This document shows, piece by piece, positions 9,420 through 19,863 of a stretch of DNA of 29,002 nucleotides. Source of the stretch: Isoetes engelmannii. Its lineage: Eukaryota; Streptophyta; Lycopodiopsida; Isoetales; Isoetaceae. The translations under genes were made by a program, and so were the position numbers. The notes under the pieces were generated by a model. It searched no databases and was not told where the DNA came from. It saw only the letters and a list, made by a program, of their open reading frames with translations. The first letter of the stretch is position 1; each line of letters starts with the position of its first letter. The stretch lies in assembly GCA_011763485.2 (NCBI GenBank), contig JAANSK020027799.1, forward strand, positions 1 to 29,002, read 5' to 3'.

Positions 9420-9695
9420 CCCCATCGAACCTCAAAACCCCTTGACGGCGGCCGGGTGAAATAAATGGATATAAAATCTAAAAAATGGTGGGTGGGGATG
9501 AGAGTAGGCAAGTGGGGAACCCCACGGTAGAAAAGCAGCACCTTTCTATCCCATCGGCACCGAAACATAAGGCAAGGAAACGGGTTCAACTCCCGTATGT
9601 TTTCACTATCGAATTAATTAAAATCCAATCATCGTATCCAAAATTATTATTGTTCATCTGAACTTATGGTAGTTCACAAGGTTGGAACTAAAGAA
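9420..9695 (+). repeat. 276-bp direct repeat, copy 1 (tRNA-like T arm)
   Basis: Matches 9745-10022 along its length: 'cttgacggcggccgggtgaa', 'gatgagagtaggcaa', 'aaacataaggcaaggaaacg' and 'cacaaggttggaactaaag' all recur in order. It contains 'acgggttcaactcccgt' (9580-9596), a perfect 5-bp stem with a 7-nt loop like a tRNA T arm and pol III B box. 'gtaggcaagtgg' about 70 bases upstream is only loosely A-box-like. Two copies 325 bp apart suggest tandem duplication of a dispersed element; the family is unknown. Confidence 0.65.
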
Positions 9696-9744
9696 TATTC
9701 ATTGCGGTGGATATTTGATGGTTAGGTTATCGAACTTGGGTGTT

Positions 9745-10022
9745 CCCCATCGAAGCTCAAAACCCATTGACGGCCGCCGGGTGAAATAAATGAATATATG
9801 AAAATAAAAAATGATGGGGATGAGAGTAGGCAACTGGGGACCCCATGGTAAAAAAGAAGCACCTCTTTATCCCATGGGCGCTTAAACATAAGGCAAGGAA
9901 ACGGTTCCACTCCCATGTGTTTTCACTATCGAATCAATTAAAATCTAATCATTGTATCCAACATTATTATTGTCTAGTGGAACTTATGGTAAGTCCAACT
10001 TCACAAGGTTGGAACTAAAGAA
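9745..10022 (+). repeat. 276-bp direct repeat, copy 2
   Basis: Second copy of 9420-9695, with perhaps 10-12 per cent differences. In this copy the T-arm-like hairpin has decayed ('acggttccactcccat'), so any pol III promoter would be weaker here. A small insertion near 9990 lengthens the 3' end. Confidence 0.65.
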
Positions 10023-10348
10023 ATGTTCTCGGCAGCCAAGGCCACCGCAATAGATTTCTTGTATAGTTTAAATAACTATGATTCAAGTTTGTAATGAATG
10101 ATCTCTAAGGACATACTTTATGTCTCTCTAAACAAATCCCACGTTTTTCTTCCTCATGAGTTGTACTTCCAATAACAGAATAAAATAGGATGACAAAAGC
10201 TCTCTTTATGGACTAGATTAGGGCATTTAAAATCATGGCGTGTTTGTGCATTTATATTGCCAAAGTGGAAAAAGAAACATGAACAAAGATAGTTGTGTGC
10301 GCCGTGTTTGGAACACAGTTTAGATGGGAAGTGCAGTTGCCATCGATA

Positions 10349-10580
10349 GTTCAAATGTCATTGTAGAAATGCCTTGTGGCTATCTTACTTTGACTTAATG
10401 TGGGAGGTCTCATTCTCATTTCATAAGCACCAGCCAAGATAAGTCAAAGGTCTCATTTCACATAGTTCAAATGTCATTGTAGAAATGCTTTGTGGCTATC
10501 TTACTCTGTCTTACTGTGGGAGGTCTCATTCTCATTTCATAAGAACCAGCCAAGATAAGTCAAAGGTCTCACTTCGTAGG
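10349..10580 (+). repeat. 116-bp tandem duplication
   Basis: Two adjacent units at 10349-10464 and 10465-10580, differing at only about ten positions. Each begins 'gttcaaatgtcattgtag' and contains 'gtgggaggtctcattctc' and 'ccagccaagataagtcaaag'. Unit 1 also holds the inverted decamers 'ctttgactta' and 'taagtcaaag' about 45 bases apart, so it could fold back. No coding function is seen. Confidence 0.8.
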
Positions 10581-10897
10581 AAACAACCCAAGTCCATGGT
10601 TCGAAAATAGGGTGTTTGACCCCGAAAAATCTGCCATCCTTCAAAATTTTCGATTAGATAAAAAAATTGCGGCGATTTTCCAGCTAATTTTGCAAAAAAT
10701 CCAAAGAAATCCATAAAGTAAGCTTGAAAAAAAAATCTGGAAAAAAAAATCTGAAAATCCAATAGTGTCAAATGTGGGGCGGCATTTTCCAGTTTAGGTG
10801 GGCCACTAAATTCAAGCCCTCCAAATCAGATGGATGATGTTGCTTGAAGAAAAGAGTACCAGTCACAGTTTCCAAAGACTTGGGGGTCTTGGAGAAC

Positions 10898-10904
10898 TAT
10901 AAAT
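10898..10904 (+). promoter_or_regulatory. Possible TATA box
   Basis: 'TATAAAT' lies 45 bases before the ATG at 10949. That is a workable distance if the 5' leader is very short. AT-rich background makes a chance match possible. Confidence 0.25.
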
Positions 10905-10948
10905 GCAAGGAAGGCACATGCTTAAGGAACAAACAAAGACATCTTGCA

Positions 10949-11395
10949 ATGGCTAAAGTTTGTGGGGAGCCATGGCTGCACATCAAGGTCTTGTATGTAA
11001 CAATACAAGGCAGTCACCAGAGTCCTTTTTCTCTAGCGGTCTGCATAAAACCCACAAACTCTGATACTCAGTTGTTAGTTAATGGAGCACAGGCTACTTC
11101 TAAGGAGCCAGTATTTTTGAATCTGACATTTGATCACTTAAACGACGAGACAAACTCCCGGAGCTACAAAGCCACGGACTCTGTGAGTATATTGGGTAGT
11201 GTGGAACTCCAAATCCGGCACAGAAAGAAGGTGTTCGTGGGCGCCAGGCTTGTTTTGGGCGATGGCAGGGGTTCCGTTTGGAGGCTATGCGTAAATGGGG
11301 CTGACTTTCAGCATTGGATTAGAACGATGGAGATTGGAATAGTGGGGAACATGAATGGTTCTTCTGTGATCCTGGAAGCCTCCCCGAACATCTGA
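10949..11395 (+). CDS. Unrecognised 148-residue protein
   Basis: An open frame of 148 codons from an ATG in good plant context (gcaATGgct) to TGA. The frame is open 35 codons further upstream, to an ATG at 10844, but the internal start is preferred for its context and the possible TATA box at 10898. The protein begins MAKVCGEPWLHIKVLYVTI and alternates hydrophobic and polar residues in a way that suggests beta strands (SPFSLAVCIK, SVELQIRHRKKVFVGARLVL, VWRLCVNG). A C2-like or other beta-sandwich fold is conceivable but not shown by any motif. No signal peptide or membrane segment is seen. A possible splice donor (GGAG/gtaaat) lies about 35 bases after the stop, and an acceptor-like site (ttttgcag) is near 12152. 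A gene with a 3'-UTR intron, or a fragment, are both possible. Confidence 0.4.
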   Translation: MAKVCGEPWLHIKVLYVTIQGSHQSPFSLAVCIKPTNSDTQLLVNGAQATSKEPVFLNLTFDHLNDETNSRSYKATDSVSILGSVELQIRHRKKVFVGARLVLGDGRGSVWRLCVNGADFQHWIRTMEIGIVGNMNGSSVILEASPNI

Positions 11396-12700
11396 AGCAG
11401 AGAAGGGAGACGAGTTTGGAGCCCATTTCGGAGGTAAATATTGGTTGCTTCAATGGATTTGATAATGGAGGGAATTTTGTTTTTGGTGCCACCAGTTTTG
11501 CCGCTATATGAGGTAGAGAGTTTAAGGCTCCTAAAATCCATATCATCCACATTTGAATTTCAGAAAAAAACTGGCAGAATTTATATGTAGAATCCGGGAA
11601 CATGTACAGTTTATATGTCAAATCCTGGAACATGTAAAACATAGTAAATACACTACTGTTTATTCACTTCTCATATCGGGAAAGTCTCGTTCAGTTTCAT
11701 AATCGATAGAAACTAGGAACTAATAAGATTGTAACTTCTCGATTTTGGAGGAATATGGACCCGATACATGGGCTTAGTAACTTATGAGGCACTGATGGAT
11801 AAATGAAAAATGTCAACATTTTGACATATAAACTGATATATATTTTAAGTTCTTAAAATGTGAATGAAAATGGCTTCAGTCCTTATGTTCCTCAGTGTGC
11901 TTTGTTACTAGGTTCTTTTTTCATGACCCCTTAACTATCTAATGAACAATTTGCAAAGTGCACCTTGTGCCCTGTATATATATTTCATAATTTGTCAAGC
12001 AGTTGAAAGAACTATTGTCTGCTCATGAGAAACTGTACAATATGTATTTGAGAAAGAGATTAGGTTGTATGTACCTGTTGTCTGATGTTTTTTGCTCAAT
12101 GTTAGTCTCGAGTTTTATGATGAGGTTCTATTTGCATTTTTTATTTTGCAGTTGGCAGATAAGGCCATGAGGTAATGGAGTCAGGATTGATCTGCTGTAG
12201 CAGTTCTAGAAGGTTTGAAAAATTGGATGCACTGGACGTGGGGCAGTTGCCACAACATTTGAGGTCGACAGAAACCTGATCAAATATTATGAATGAGGTA
12301 ACATGCAACATGAACTCTTGGAAAACACTTTTGTACTAGTAAAGATTTTTAACAGACCGTTCCAATTATCAGACATTCAATGATCCTTGAGTATTTGAAG
12401 GAGCATGGGACCTTGGCAAGGATTCTCAATTATTACTATCCCTCATTTTCATTTTCAATCCACCGTGAGGGTTTTCTTCATATTGCTTCATCATAGTAGA
12501 CGTCCTTTTATTCCATTCTGGAGTGCTTTAAGTTGGCTATTAGCTTACCTCTTCTGTTTGCCTTCTCTGCCTCACACGATTCAGTTTTTTCTCTTCCTAG
12601 TTCAATAGATGCAATGCGCATGCAAGATCACTTTACGATCTCATTTACCATTAGGTTTGATCTACTTGATATCTGGCCTGGAATACATGGTTTAATTCCA
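11396..12700. other. Non-coding stretch, possibly intronic
   Basis: AT-rich, with many stops in all frames. Contains a possible donor near 11431, an acceptor-like 'ttttattttgcag' ending near 12152 and an imperfect repeat 'atatgt..aatcc.ggaacatgt' near 11580-11635. No conserved protein segment was recognised. Confidence 0.45.
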
Positions 12701-12719
12701 CAGATCATCCTTTCTTAGA

Positions 12720-12890
12720 GATTAAACTTTGGGAAGGACCTTTTCCAACGTTGCTGGTCTTGCAGTTGGAGTTGATAAGAATGCATAAGCAGTTAAAGGA
12801 CTAATAGATTTGGGATTTGGATTCATGCTAGTTCCACAGGAGAGCAATCCCAAGCCAAGGGTTTCCAGACTACCAGAACAGAGATAAGAC
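12720..12890 (+). pseudogene. Possible aspartyl-protease remnant, middle part
   Basis: One frame reads VAGLAVGVDKNA, a stop, then AVKGLIDLGFGFMLVPQ. This resembles the plant A1 aspartyl-protease segment 'DGILGLGxGxxSLPSQ', which lies between the two catalytic Asp sites. The likeness is weak alone. It gains support from a clearer fragment of the same family 1 kb downstream on the same strand and in the right order (13842-13992). The first catalytic DTG was not found. Confidence 0.3.
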
Positions 12891-13841
12891 CCATCATATT
12901 GTTACGTAGGAATATAAATTCTGTTTTAACAGGTCCAATGCATTATGTTCTTTGGGCTAAAGTAAGGTTTTGCAGATACGCATATAGCTCAATTCAAAAC
13001 TTCAGCTTTCAGAATAGAACAGAGCTCATTAACAAGGAAAATCATTGTCATGATCAGCAATTCTCATTTTATAAAGCTGGAGGATGTTGAATCGCAAGTA
13101 AACAATTGGCTGGTATTTGCTGGCACCATGGTAGTTAAATGGCTGCTGCATCTGCATTGTGATTACTATAAAAAATGTTAGAGAGATTTGTAAAAAACAT
13201 GTGTAACTCAAGGAAGCAGCCATGAAACATGAGATATTTTGCTAAAAAAGAAGCTTAGATAATCAAAATTCCAAGTTAAGGATTGGATGGCCTCCAAATG
13301 TTTCGTTCTCTTTTTAGAAATGCGTATATTACTCTGGCAAGAGCTTTGGCAGTTACAGCTATACTTCAGGGCCATATATGCATTTGTCCATGATGGTAGG
13401 ATAGACATGCTAGAACGATGCTTTCATACTTAAAGAATGCTTTTGTGCCGGATTATTTATGTCTTCTCTGTCAGCTATATCCTTTTTTACGTGGAAGTAG
13501 ACCATCATTGCCGCATACAATCTCATCCAAACTTATGAGATGACCAGGCAAGTGTATCCCTTATACATACATACAGCTTTGCAGTTACCTTGTGCTCTCA
13601 TTGTTGTATTCAGCAGATGAGTTTAACACTATCTGTTGCACTATAACATCATGGAGCAATATATGTGCACTCTGCATTACCACCGCTATGAGGCACTTTC
13701 CATTTAAAATCTGAAATATGCTATATAAGCTGAAGCTTATCATCTACAGGGGGCTCATCCTTTTGGCTGCTAAGTTTAAGATTCTTCTTAGAGCATGACA
13801 ATTGAAGAGGCTAATGTGTTTTATCTTTGCATTTCTTATAG

Positions 13842-13992
13842 AGTACTATGTGGATGGTGCACCTAATTACTCAACAATGGTTACTGGAGTGGCTGAGGCG
13901 GGTACTAAGCAGAGCAGTCTAACATAAGTGGGGTGGCATTCTTTGACACAGGTCCAACATCAACATCTGTTCCATATTTAGAAGTTTATGAA
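13842..13992 (+). pseudogene. Aspartyl-protease remnant, second catalytic motif
   Basis: A good acceptor (pyrimidine-rich, then cttatag) is followed by YYVDGAPNYSTMVTGV, GTKQSSL and, after a frame change, SGVAFFDTGPTSTSVPYLEV. This matches the second active-site region of plant A1 aspartyl proteases (G-GxxFDTGST-x4-P-x2-Y), which lies 10-20 residues after a GG/GTKQ-type strand. The frame shift and a stop just before the catalytic block make the copy non-functional. It may be one exon of a decayed gene that also includes 12720-12890. No intact flanking exons were found up to 14.4 kb. Confidence 0.5.
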
Positions 13993-14492
13993 ATAACATA
14001 GGATTGGATAATGCTTGCAAGTCTTTGCAATTTGGATGTAGTAAGTGCACTGTCATAGATGTAGTCTAATATTTTGTAGAATGCCATGGGCAAGAGGATT
14101 ACGGCTTGATTGAACCTGTCTTTTCTCACCTCATTACTGATAGATTTGTTTCTAGAACATTTGTTATCAAGACATTAATTTAGTCACAGGCCAATGTTTG
14201 ACCTATTTGCAGGTGGTAGTGCAAAATCTAGTACCAGCTATCCACAAATGCAATTATTGAGGGTCATGTGTTCTTAGGAAGCATTAAAAGTTGAAACAAT
14301 ATGCAGCAAAAGGGGTTAATATCTGGTTATTTTGCAAAAATGAGCTAGTCTCATTGGGCTTCATGCAGGCATGTTGGAATATTCTTTGTATATACAGTTT
14401 CTCGTGACAAAGACACAAATATATCGGATTTTATATTATATTATGTTTTTTTCTTAACTTGATTTTTTCTGGTCCATATGTTTTACTACCAA
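13993..14492. other. Non-coding stretch
   Basis: AT-rich with no supported coding exon. It may hold introns or 3' remains of the decayed aspartyl-protease gene; no conserved segment was recognised. Confidence 0.45.
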
Positions 14493-14640
14493 TAGCACTT
14501 GCATAGGTTTTTCCCTTGCTAAGTGGCAATTTTGAAAGTGGACCAGACAAACAAAGGGGCTTACCCATTAGCACTTGCATAGGTTTTTCCCTTGCTAAGT
14601 GGCAATTTTGAAAGTGGACCAGACAAACAAAGGGGCTTAT
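14493..14640 (+). repeat. 76-bp tandem duplication, near-perfect
   Basis: A 71-base stretch starting 'tagcacttgcataggttt' and ending 'aacaaaggggctta' occurs at 14493-14563 and again at 14569-14639 with no differences seen. The identity implies a very recent duplication, or an assembly artefact. A further short duplication of 'ggggcttatc' follows at about 14636-14655. Confidence 0.9.
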
Positions 14641-14655
14641 CGGGGCTTATCGGGT

Positions 14656-15535
14656 ATTTTTCGAACCCTGCCTAAGAGCTCCAGTCAAATGGACTGATTC
14701 AATCACATTGCAGTGGGATAGAGATAATTCTCCAATAAAAATGTGTACTATTGTTAGAAAAGATTGTTATAGGGTAGACGATAATGGTCTTTGCACCCAA
14801 TGGGATATGCTATTTTAAACCTCTTGTATGTAAATCATGTTAGACTTAATTAAGAAGGAATATACGCTAAACTTCATTGATTCTATAATGCTCCTTGTTA
14901 AATGACAAAATGAAGCTCATTGGAGGGTCCATATTTTCTTGCATTTATCATTGTGAATTGACCAATTGAATGGTTGTAGAATATTATTTCATTAAGTCAG
15001 GTTATAATGGTCAATGGTTCAATAATTTAAGTCGAATTATTGAAGTCTCATAAATTTTTATTTGGAATGAACAATATTACCCTTTTACGGTTATTACCTG
15101 GATGAATATAACCTGGAGCCAAGAATGATTTGAATAAGCTCGGTGCCTTCACTGACGGATCCCAGATGGAGTATTTGATCTGTAAATAAATTGGTCTATG
15201 TATTAAGCATGCCGGATCATTGAAAAACCAAGTAGGAGGACGTTGGTATATGGTTAACATGTGAATAGTAAATGGGTCAATCCCATTGCTATAGTAGCTG
15301 CTACAGTGTATTTCAATCAAAATATCAATGGATGCATTGCTAGCTTGTTTTAATTTATGAAGTGAAGTTGCTTAACTAGATTATTGTTCTTGTTGATTTG
15401 CTAGTTAATTCCTATTAAGATATAATTGGAAGTTTGCAATTATATTCTTCATTTGGTATTATAGCACGTACTAAGAAATTCCATAAAAACAATGGCAAGC
15501 AGACTTGGAGCCTCACTCTTACATCTATTCCTTCT
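14656..15535. other. Non-coding stretch
   Basis: AT-rich sequence. A 90-codon minus-strand frame at 15048-15320 has no recognisable domain and no good start context, so it is not called. Confidence 0.45.
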
Positions 15536-15539
15536 TAAT

Positions 15540-16480
15540 TATGTCTAAGACGATTTAGTATTGAAGCATACAAGAGCACTCTTAAGAAGAGACTTGGATT
15601 CTAGATCTAAAAAGAGAAGGTTGAAGAAGGTTTAAAGGTGGAAGGCCTTTGGGAAGTTGTTGCAGGTGCTGAATAATCTGTAGAAGTACATGTGGCCACT
15701 GTTAGCAAGAGAAAAACCTATGCAAGTGCTACTGGTAGTGGTGGGAATCTTAATGCTGCTAAGGATTTCAATACATTTGGTGGTGGAAGTTCCAGTAGAG
15801 AGGTTACAAGTCCAATCTCTGATGGAAAAAGAGCAATAATTACAAGCAAAGTTAGTGGTAGTATTCTGCTTAATTAGGGAAATGCCCTCAAAAGAAATAT
15901 GGGGCTATATGCTAAGGGCATAAAATAGAAAACTTTATCTTAGATGGATGTCTTGGAGGAGGAGCTGAGTGGTTTGAAATATCATTAAAGGAGGATGTCA
16001 AATACCTTTGGGAAGTTTGACAACATTATTGCACATATGGAAGGTGTGCAAATGACAAAGGATTATTAAATTCTATCTTAAAATACAAGCAACTATCAAC
16101 CTTGGTAAGGAGTGGCAAAAAGTAGAGAAGCAGTAGAATAAATAGTTAAAACAGAATTCAAACAAAATTCAGTAGCAAGTGATGAAGATGAGGAGTAAGT
16201 AGAACTCTTCGACACCTCAAGTGGCAAAGGACAAAATGTATCACGTAAAATTGGTTCATGTTATTTGTGCAATGCATATGGTCATTCGAAAAAGAATTGC
16301 CCTAAGTCAAACAAAGGCAATAGATGCTACAATTATGAAGGTTTTTGGGCACATAGCTATTGTCTGTCCTACCCTAAAGATTATTCAAAGGGAAGCGCAA
16401 TACTGGTAGATATAGGGGCTTCTCTAATGCCAGAGGAGGGGTTGGTAGCATTATTGCTTTGGATCTTGACCTTGTTAGTA
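15540..16480 (+). pseudogene. Gag-like fossil with paired zinc knuckles
   Basis: Near 16255-16390 a translation gives CYLCNAYGHSKKNC, a complete C-x2-C-x4-H-x4-C knuckle, then a degenerate second one (CYNYEGFWAHSYC). Paired knuckles after a basic, low-complexity region are typical of LTR-retrotransposon gag nucleocapsids. The upstream 700 bases give scattered gag-like Lys/Glu-rich pieces. The segment is broken in several places, and no LTRs, primer site or pol region were found around it. It is an isolated old fragment; a host zinc-knuckle protein remnant is the alternative. Confidence 0.45.
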
Positions 16481-16499
16481 AGACAACTTTTCTTTTACT

Positions 16500-17338
16500 T
16501 CTATTAGTTATGTTAGGATGCTTTAGAAATCAAATGCTCTGGTTAATCTTGATTTCTTAGTAGCTACCATGAAACACAGTTCTTACAATATGTTGAGCAT
16601 GAGAATGAATGCAAATGTACACTATATTTTCAAGATATGTTGAACATGCAAACAATACAACATTTCTTAGTTAACGCACCTAGTGAAATGGTGAACAAAT
16701 AAGGGGAAATAATTATGACATTAAAATCTTAAATTATAATAACATTAGAGTGAATGGGTGAATTGAACCTCACAACTTGTAGAATATAGGTGAGTACCTA
16801 CAAAAAGACACAATCCCTACAATAGAGGACATGACTGCTCACATGGCTAGGATTGCCAACTCAGCATGGTCACATGGCACTTGCCATATCACCAATCCAA
16901 GATCAATAAAATCATATGTTTATAATAGACCCTAGTATCATGAGGATGCCTAGATAACATTCATTAGGCCTTCTCCCCCTTGATCTAAAGCATTCAAGAA
17001 ATGCTGACATCAAATTTAGCATGATTAATGTTCTAATAACATGTAAATTTTGTGAAAATTTGATAGATTGCAAGCTTCCTCCCCTGTATACAACTACATT
17101 GGAACTATTGAGAATGGCCCTCAACATAGCTTACATATATGTGCAACGTTTATGTTAAGATACATGACTTGTTTGCAATCTACATCACCATATATGTGTC
17201 ACAACAATCTTGCATGACCATATTATTCTTAAGACAAAATGCCTCTTTAGCAATTATTATAGGTAAAGCAATGTATTTCCCTACGAATCAACCAATCAAA
17301 AACTTGCATTGTCGTACACCATTACGCAACTCGTATTC
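16500..17338. other. Non-coding AT-rich stretch
   Basis: No supported gene. On the minus strand near 16970 the sequence reads 'gatcaagggggagaaggcc', reminiscent of the purine tract at the 3' end of some Copia elements, but nothing else nearby supports that. Confidence 0.4.
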
Positions 17339-17525
17339 ATGCTAATCGGTCCAATCCATTGGATCGACATTCTCTTGAGAGGGAGCGTGCATGCATGCAT
17401 TTTGTGGACCTCTGGTTTAAGGAGATTTTGGGCCTCTTGTTTAGCTTCTTATAAGAGAAGTCTTCTTTAGATCCTCCAACCAGCATTTTTCTTCATCATC
17501 ATCTCAGCAGTTCCTTTTCTTTCTT
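17339..17525 (+). repeat. 190-bp direct repeat, copy 1
   Basis: Starts 'atgctaatcggtccaatcca' and contains 'gggagcgtgcatgcatgcat', 'gattttgggcctc' and 'cttcatcatcatctca'. It matches 17716-17938 at an offset of 377 bp. The copies differ mainly by small indels in short internal repeats. Confidence 0.8.
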
Positions 17526-17715
17526 CTAGAAACCATGCAGGGGAGGGGTTCTTCCTGCATGGTTAGACCATTCTTGACGTCTTCCATTATCCTCTTTCCA
17601 TCTGATCTAGTTGTCCAATTTATGGCAGTTACTTTTGTCCCTCCCAATTCTTCAGAGTAGGGCTACATCCTCTTCTTTTCGGCGGTTTAGATGCATGCTG
17701 CGAGTCCTCATGCGA

Positions 17716-17938
17716 ATGCTAATCGATCCAATCCATTGGATGGACATTCTCTTGAGAAGGAGCGTGCATGCATGCATGCATTTTGTGGACCTCTAGGTTA
17801 GGAAGATTTTGGGCCTCTGGTTTAGCTTCTTATAGTAAGAGTCTTCTTCAAATCCTCAGTAAGAGTCTTCTTCAAATCCTCAAATCAACGTCTTTCTTCA
17901 TCATCATCTCATCAGTTTCTTTTCTCTATTCTAGAACC
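17716..17938 (+). repeat. 190-bp direct repeat, copy 2
   Basis: Second copy of 17339-17525. It is longer because of one extra 'gcat' and an internal tandem copy of the 25-mer that begins 'cagtaagagtcttcttc' (about 17830-17882). A CT microsatellite follows at 17972-17985. Confidence 0.8.
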
Positions 17939-18079
17939 TCACCCCCTCCCTAATTATATGTAATTAAATTACTCTCTCTCTCTCTTTGGAATCTTGCTGT
18001 TGAGCATCGAGTAAACGGGGGGCTAAAAGCATTGTATAGCATGCAATGCAAAAGTGGCAAAGCAGAAATATGAGATTTT

Positions 18080-18959
18080 AGTTTGAAACGATTGTACAGA
18101 TGTGAGGCATGGGGTCCAAGATTATCTGCAGATTCTTGGAAGAAAGTTGAGAAGGTATAGAAAAAATTCTTGAGAAGTGAACTAGGAGCTAAGGCCCAAA
18201 CTCCAATGACATGTTGCTTGAGGAGTGCGGTATGTTGCCCTTGGAGGCGGAAGCGTTATGCAAAATGCTCACATACCTTTGTAAGGTAGAATTTGATATG
18301 GCGGAAGATAGTTTATGAAGAAGTGCTTTAGAGGAGACAAGGAACAAGGGATGGTGTGCAGGCATCGTAGAATGATGAGGATATAGGGTTTAGACATTCA
18401 TTACCTGCAAGAGAATAGATCAAATATTTATGGATGGGTACATCAACATCTCATTAGATGAAATTGGAGGGTCCCAGAAACGAAAAAAGAATGATATCGA
18501 ACGTATGTGAACCCTACACTTCAAGAGGCTAATTATCTTAAGGAAGGTGTATCCTTAAGAACGAGATACATGATAAGCAGGATGAGACTTAGTTCCCACA
18601 GACTGGGTGTTGAAGTAGGGCGTTGGAGTGACATTCCGCATGAGTTGAGGTTATGTAATATGCAGGAAGTTGAAGATGAAGCACATGTAATCATAAGTTG
18701 TCCATCATACTTGGGAATTCGCCACAAACATAATGTTTATTCAACCTCATTGTTGGAATTCTTTTATTTACCCGGGAAACGAGTTGGAAGCTACTTGAAA
18801 GAGGTATTAGAGCAGAGACAATTATTACAGTTATTACGTGACAAAGATGGTAATATCATAATTGATGAGGGATGGAGAGAGTCTAATGCATTTATGTCAG
18901 AGGATGCATTAGAAGACATGTTTTATAATGCTAAGTGTACATATTTGAACGTCTCATAG
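18080..18959 (+). pseudogene. LINE reverse-transcriptase protein, C-terminal remnant
   Basis: The 3' end of a non-LTR retrotransposon ORF2. Near 18085-18160 a frame reads LKRLYRCEAWGPRL, then SADSWKKVEKV, the post-RT 'LYGCExWG...W.kie..qk.F' segment. From 18507 to 18959 a 150-codon frame is open. It contains MISRMRLSSHRLGVEVGRW, IPHELRLCN, then EVEDEAHVIISCPSY, the C-terminal 'R.SSH.L.vE.GR...R.C...vEDE.H.l..CP.y' module found in jockey/CR1-like LINEs. The usual first C-x2-C is incomplete (only LCN-M-Q). Stops and frame changes break the stretch before 18507. Endonuclease and RT core are absent, so the copy is 5'-truncated, as LINE insertions usually are. Confidence 0.7.
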
Positions 18960-19148
18960 ATCTGGTGGTCTGTTAGTCTGAATGTATATTGTTAGTTTTC
19001 TCTTAAGAGATAACTTGTCGTCACAGACGCAATGTAAAGGGTTGGGGGCAGGGCCCAATTGAACAATGTAGTGTGGTGTGTGGTCACATGTCCAGTTGGA
19101 TGCTGCCTAGTGGTGTGACGTTAAAAACTCCTCCTCCTCCTCCTCCTC
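18960..19148 (+). mobile_element. LINE 3' UTR ending in a (CTC)7 microsatellite
   Basis: A 170-base tail follows the LINE stop codon and ends in 'gtgacgttaaaaa' and then seven CTC repeats (19128-19148). Its last 57 bases recur, inverted, at 28941-29002 with about four differences, followed by a different microsatellite (TTTC type). Two independent copies ending at the same base with simple repeats behind them mark this as the true 3' terminus of the LINE family. Confidence 0.75.
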
Positions 19149-19640
19149 AATCATTATTTCGGTTATGACCAGCCTATATTTCGGTTATGTTCTGCTCGTG
19201 TGGCTCGCGTGACTAGCCTAACATGAATGTGCCTTCATTGTCAACACATAATTCTCAGATATTCAGTAATAGGTAAAATCATGGCGGGCCGCTTTTTTGG
19301 GCGCTGATCCTCTAAAAGTCTGTCTCTAACTGCTAAATTTGCTTCTTCGGATCTCAGAGATTGGCCGCGATGTCAGAGCAAGGTGTGAGAGCTTGGTCAG
19401 AATCGGATAGTCATTGAAGCAAGATAGAGGTTAGTCCAGTTCATGGATACCCTGTTGAAATATTTCAAGAAATTCAGAAAAATGAAGTGGCACTGCTAGC
19501 GTGAAGAATTGTCCATCAACAAACTATTTTGGGTTTTAAAAATGACTGAAAGATGAAGAAATCTGACGGCTCCTACCTTTATTGTGATAGGAAAACAAGC
19601 ACAACAATTATTAATTCTTTCACTTACAAATGAATCCATT
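19149..19640. other. Non-coding stretch
   Basis: No gene or repeat recognised, apart from a short local repeat 'atttcggttatg' near 19156-19190. Confidence 0.45.
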
Positions 19641-19743
19641 AGGATCCTTATTGGCACTCCCCGGTTATCCCGCAATAATCACAAGGTGTATGAGGATCCT
19701 TATTGGCACCCCGAGTTATCACGCAATAATGACAAGGTCTATG
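19641..19743 (+). repeat. 52-bp tandem duplication
   Basis: Units at 19641-19692 and 19693-19743 both begin 'aggatccttattggcac' and contain 'cgcaataat.acaaggt.tatg'. They differ at about five positions. A copy of the dispersed 'acttatgcg...gtttac' repeat seen at 8.35-8.8 kb follows directly at 19759-19797. Confidence 0.8.
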
Positions 19744-19863
19744 AAAACACACGCCACTACTTATGCGTGACAACGCGGGGCACACGTTTACCAGTATATT
19801 CTTAAATCATAGATACCAAAAGTAACTCTGACTAGCTATTTCGTATAAGGGAAAGTCCCTCGA

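Noticed and set aside
16912-17127. A second Copia 3' end on the minus strand, from a 'gatcaagggggag' word
   Set aside because: No LTR, RNase H or target duplication accompanies it. A single purine word is not enough.
17330-17990. LTRs of a small retrotransposon (the 190-bp direct repeats)
   Set aside because: The repeats lack TG...CA ends, a primer site, a purine tract and a flanking duplication. Local duplication is simpler.
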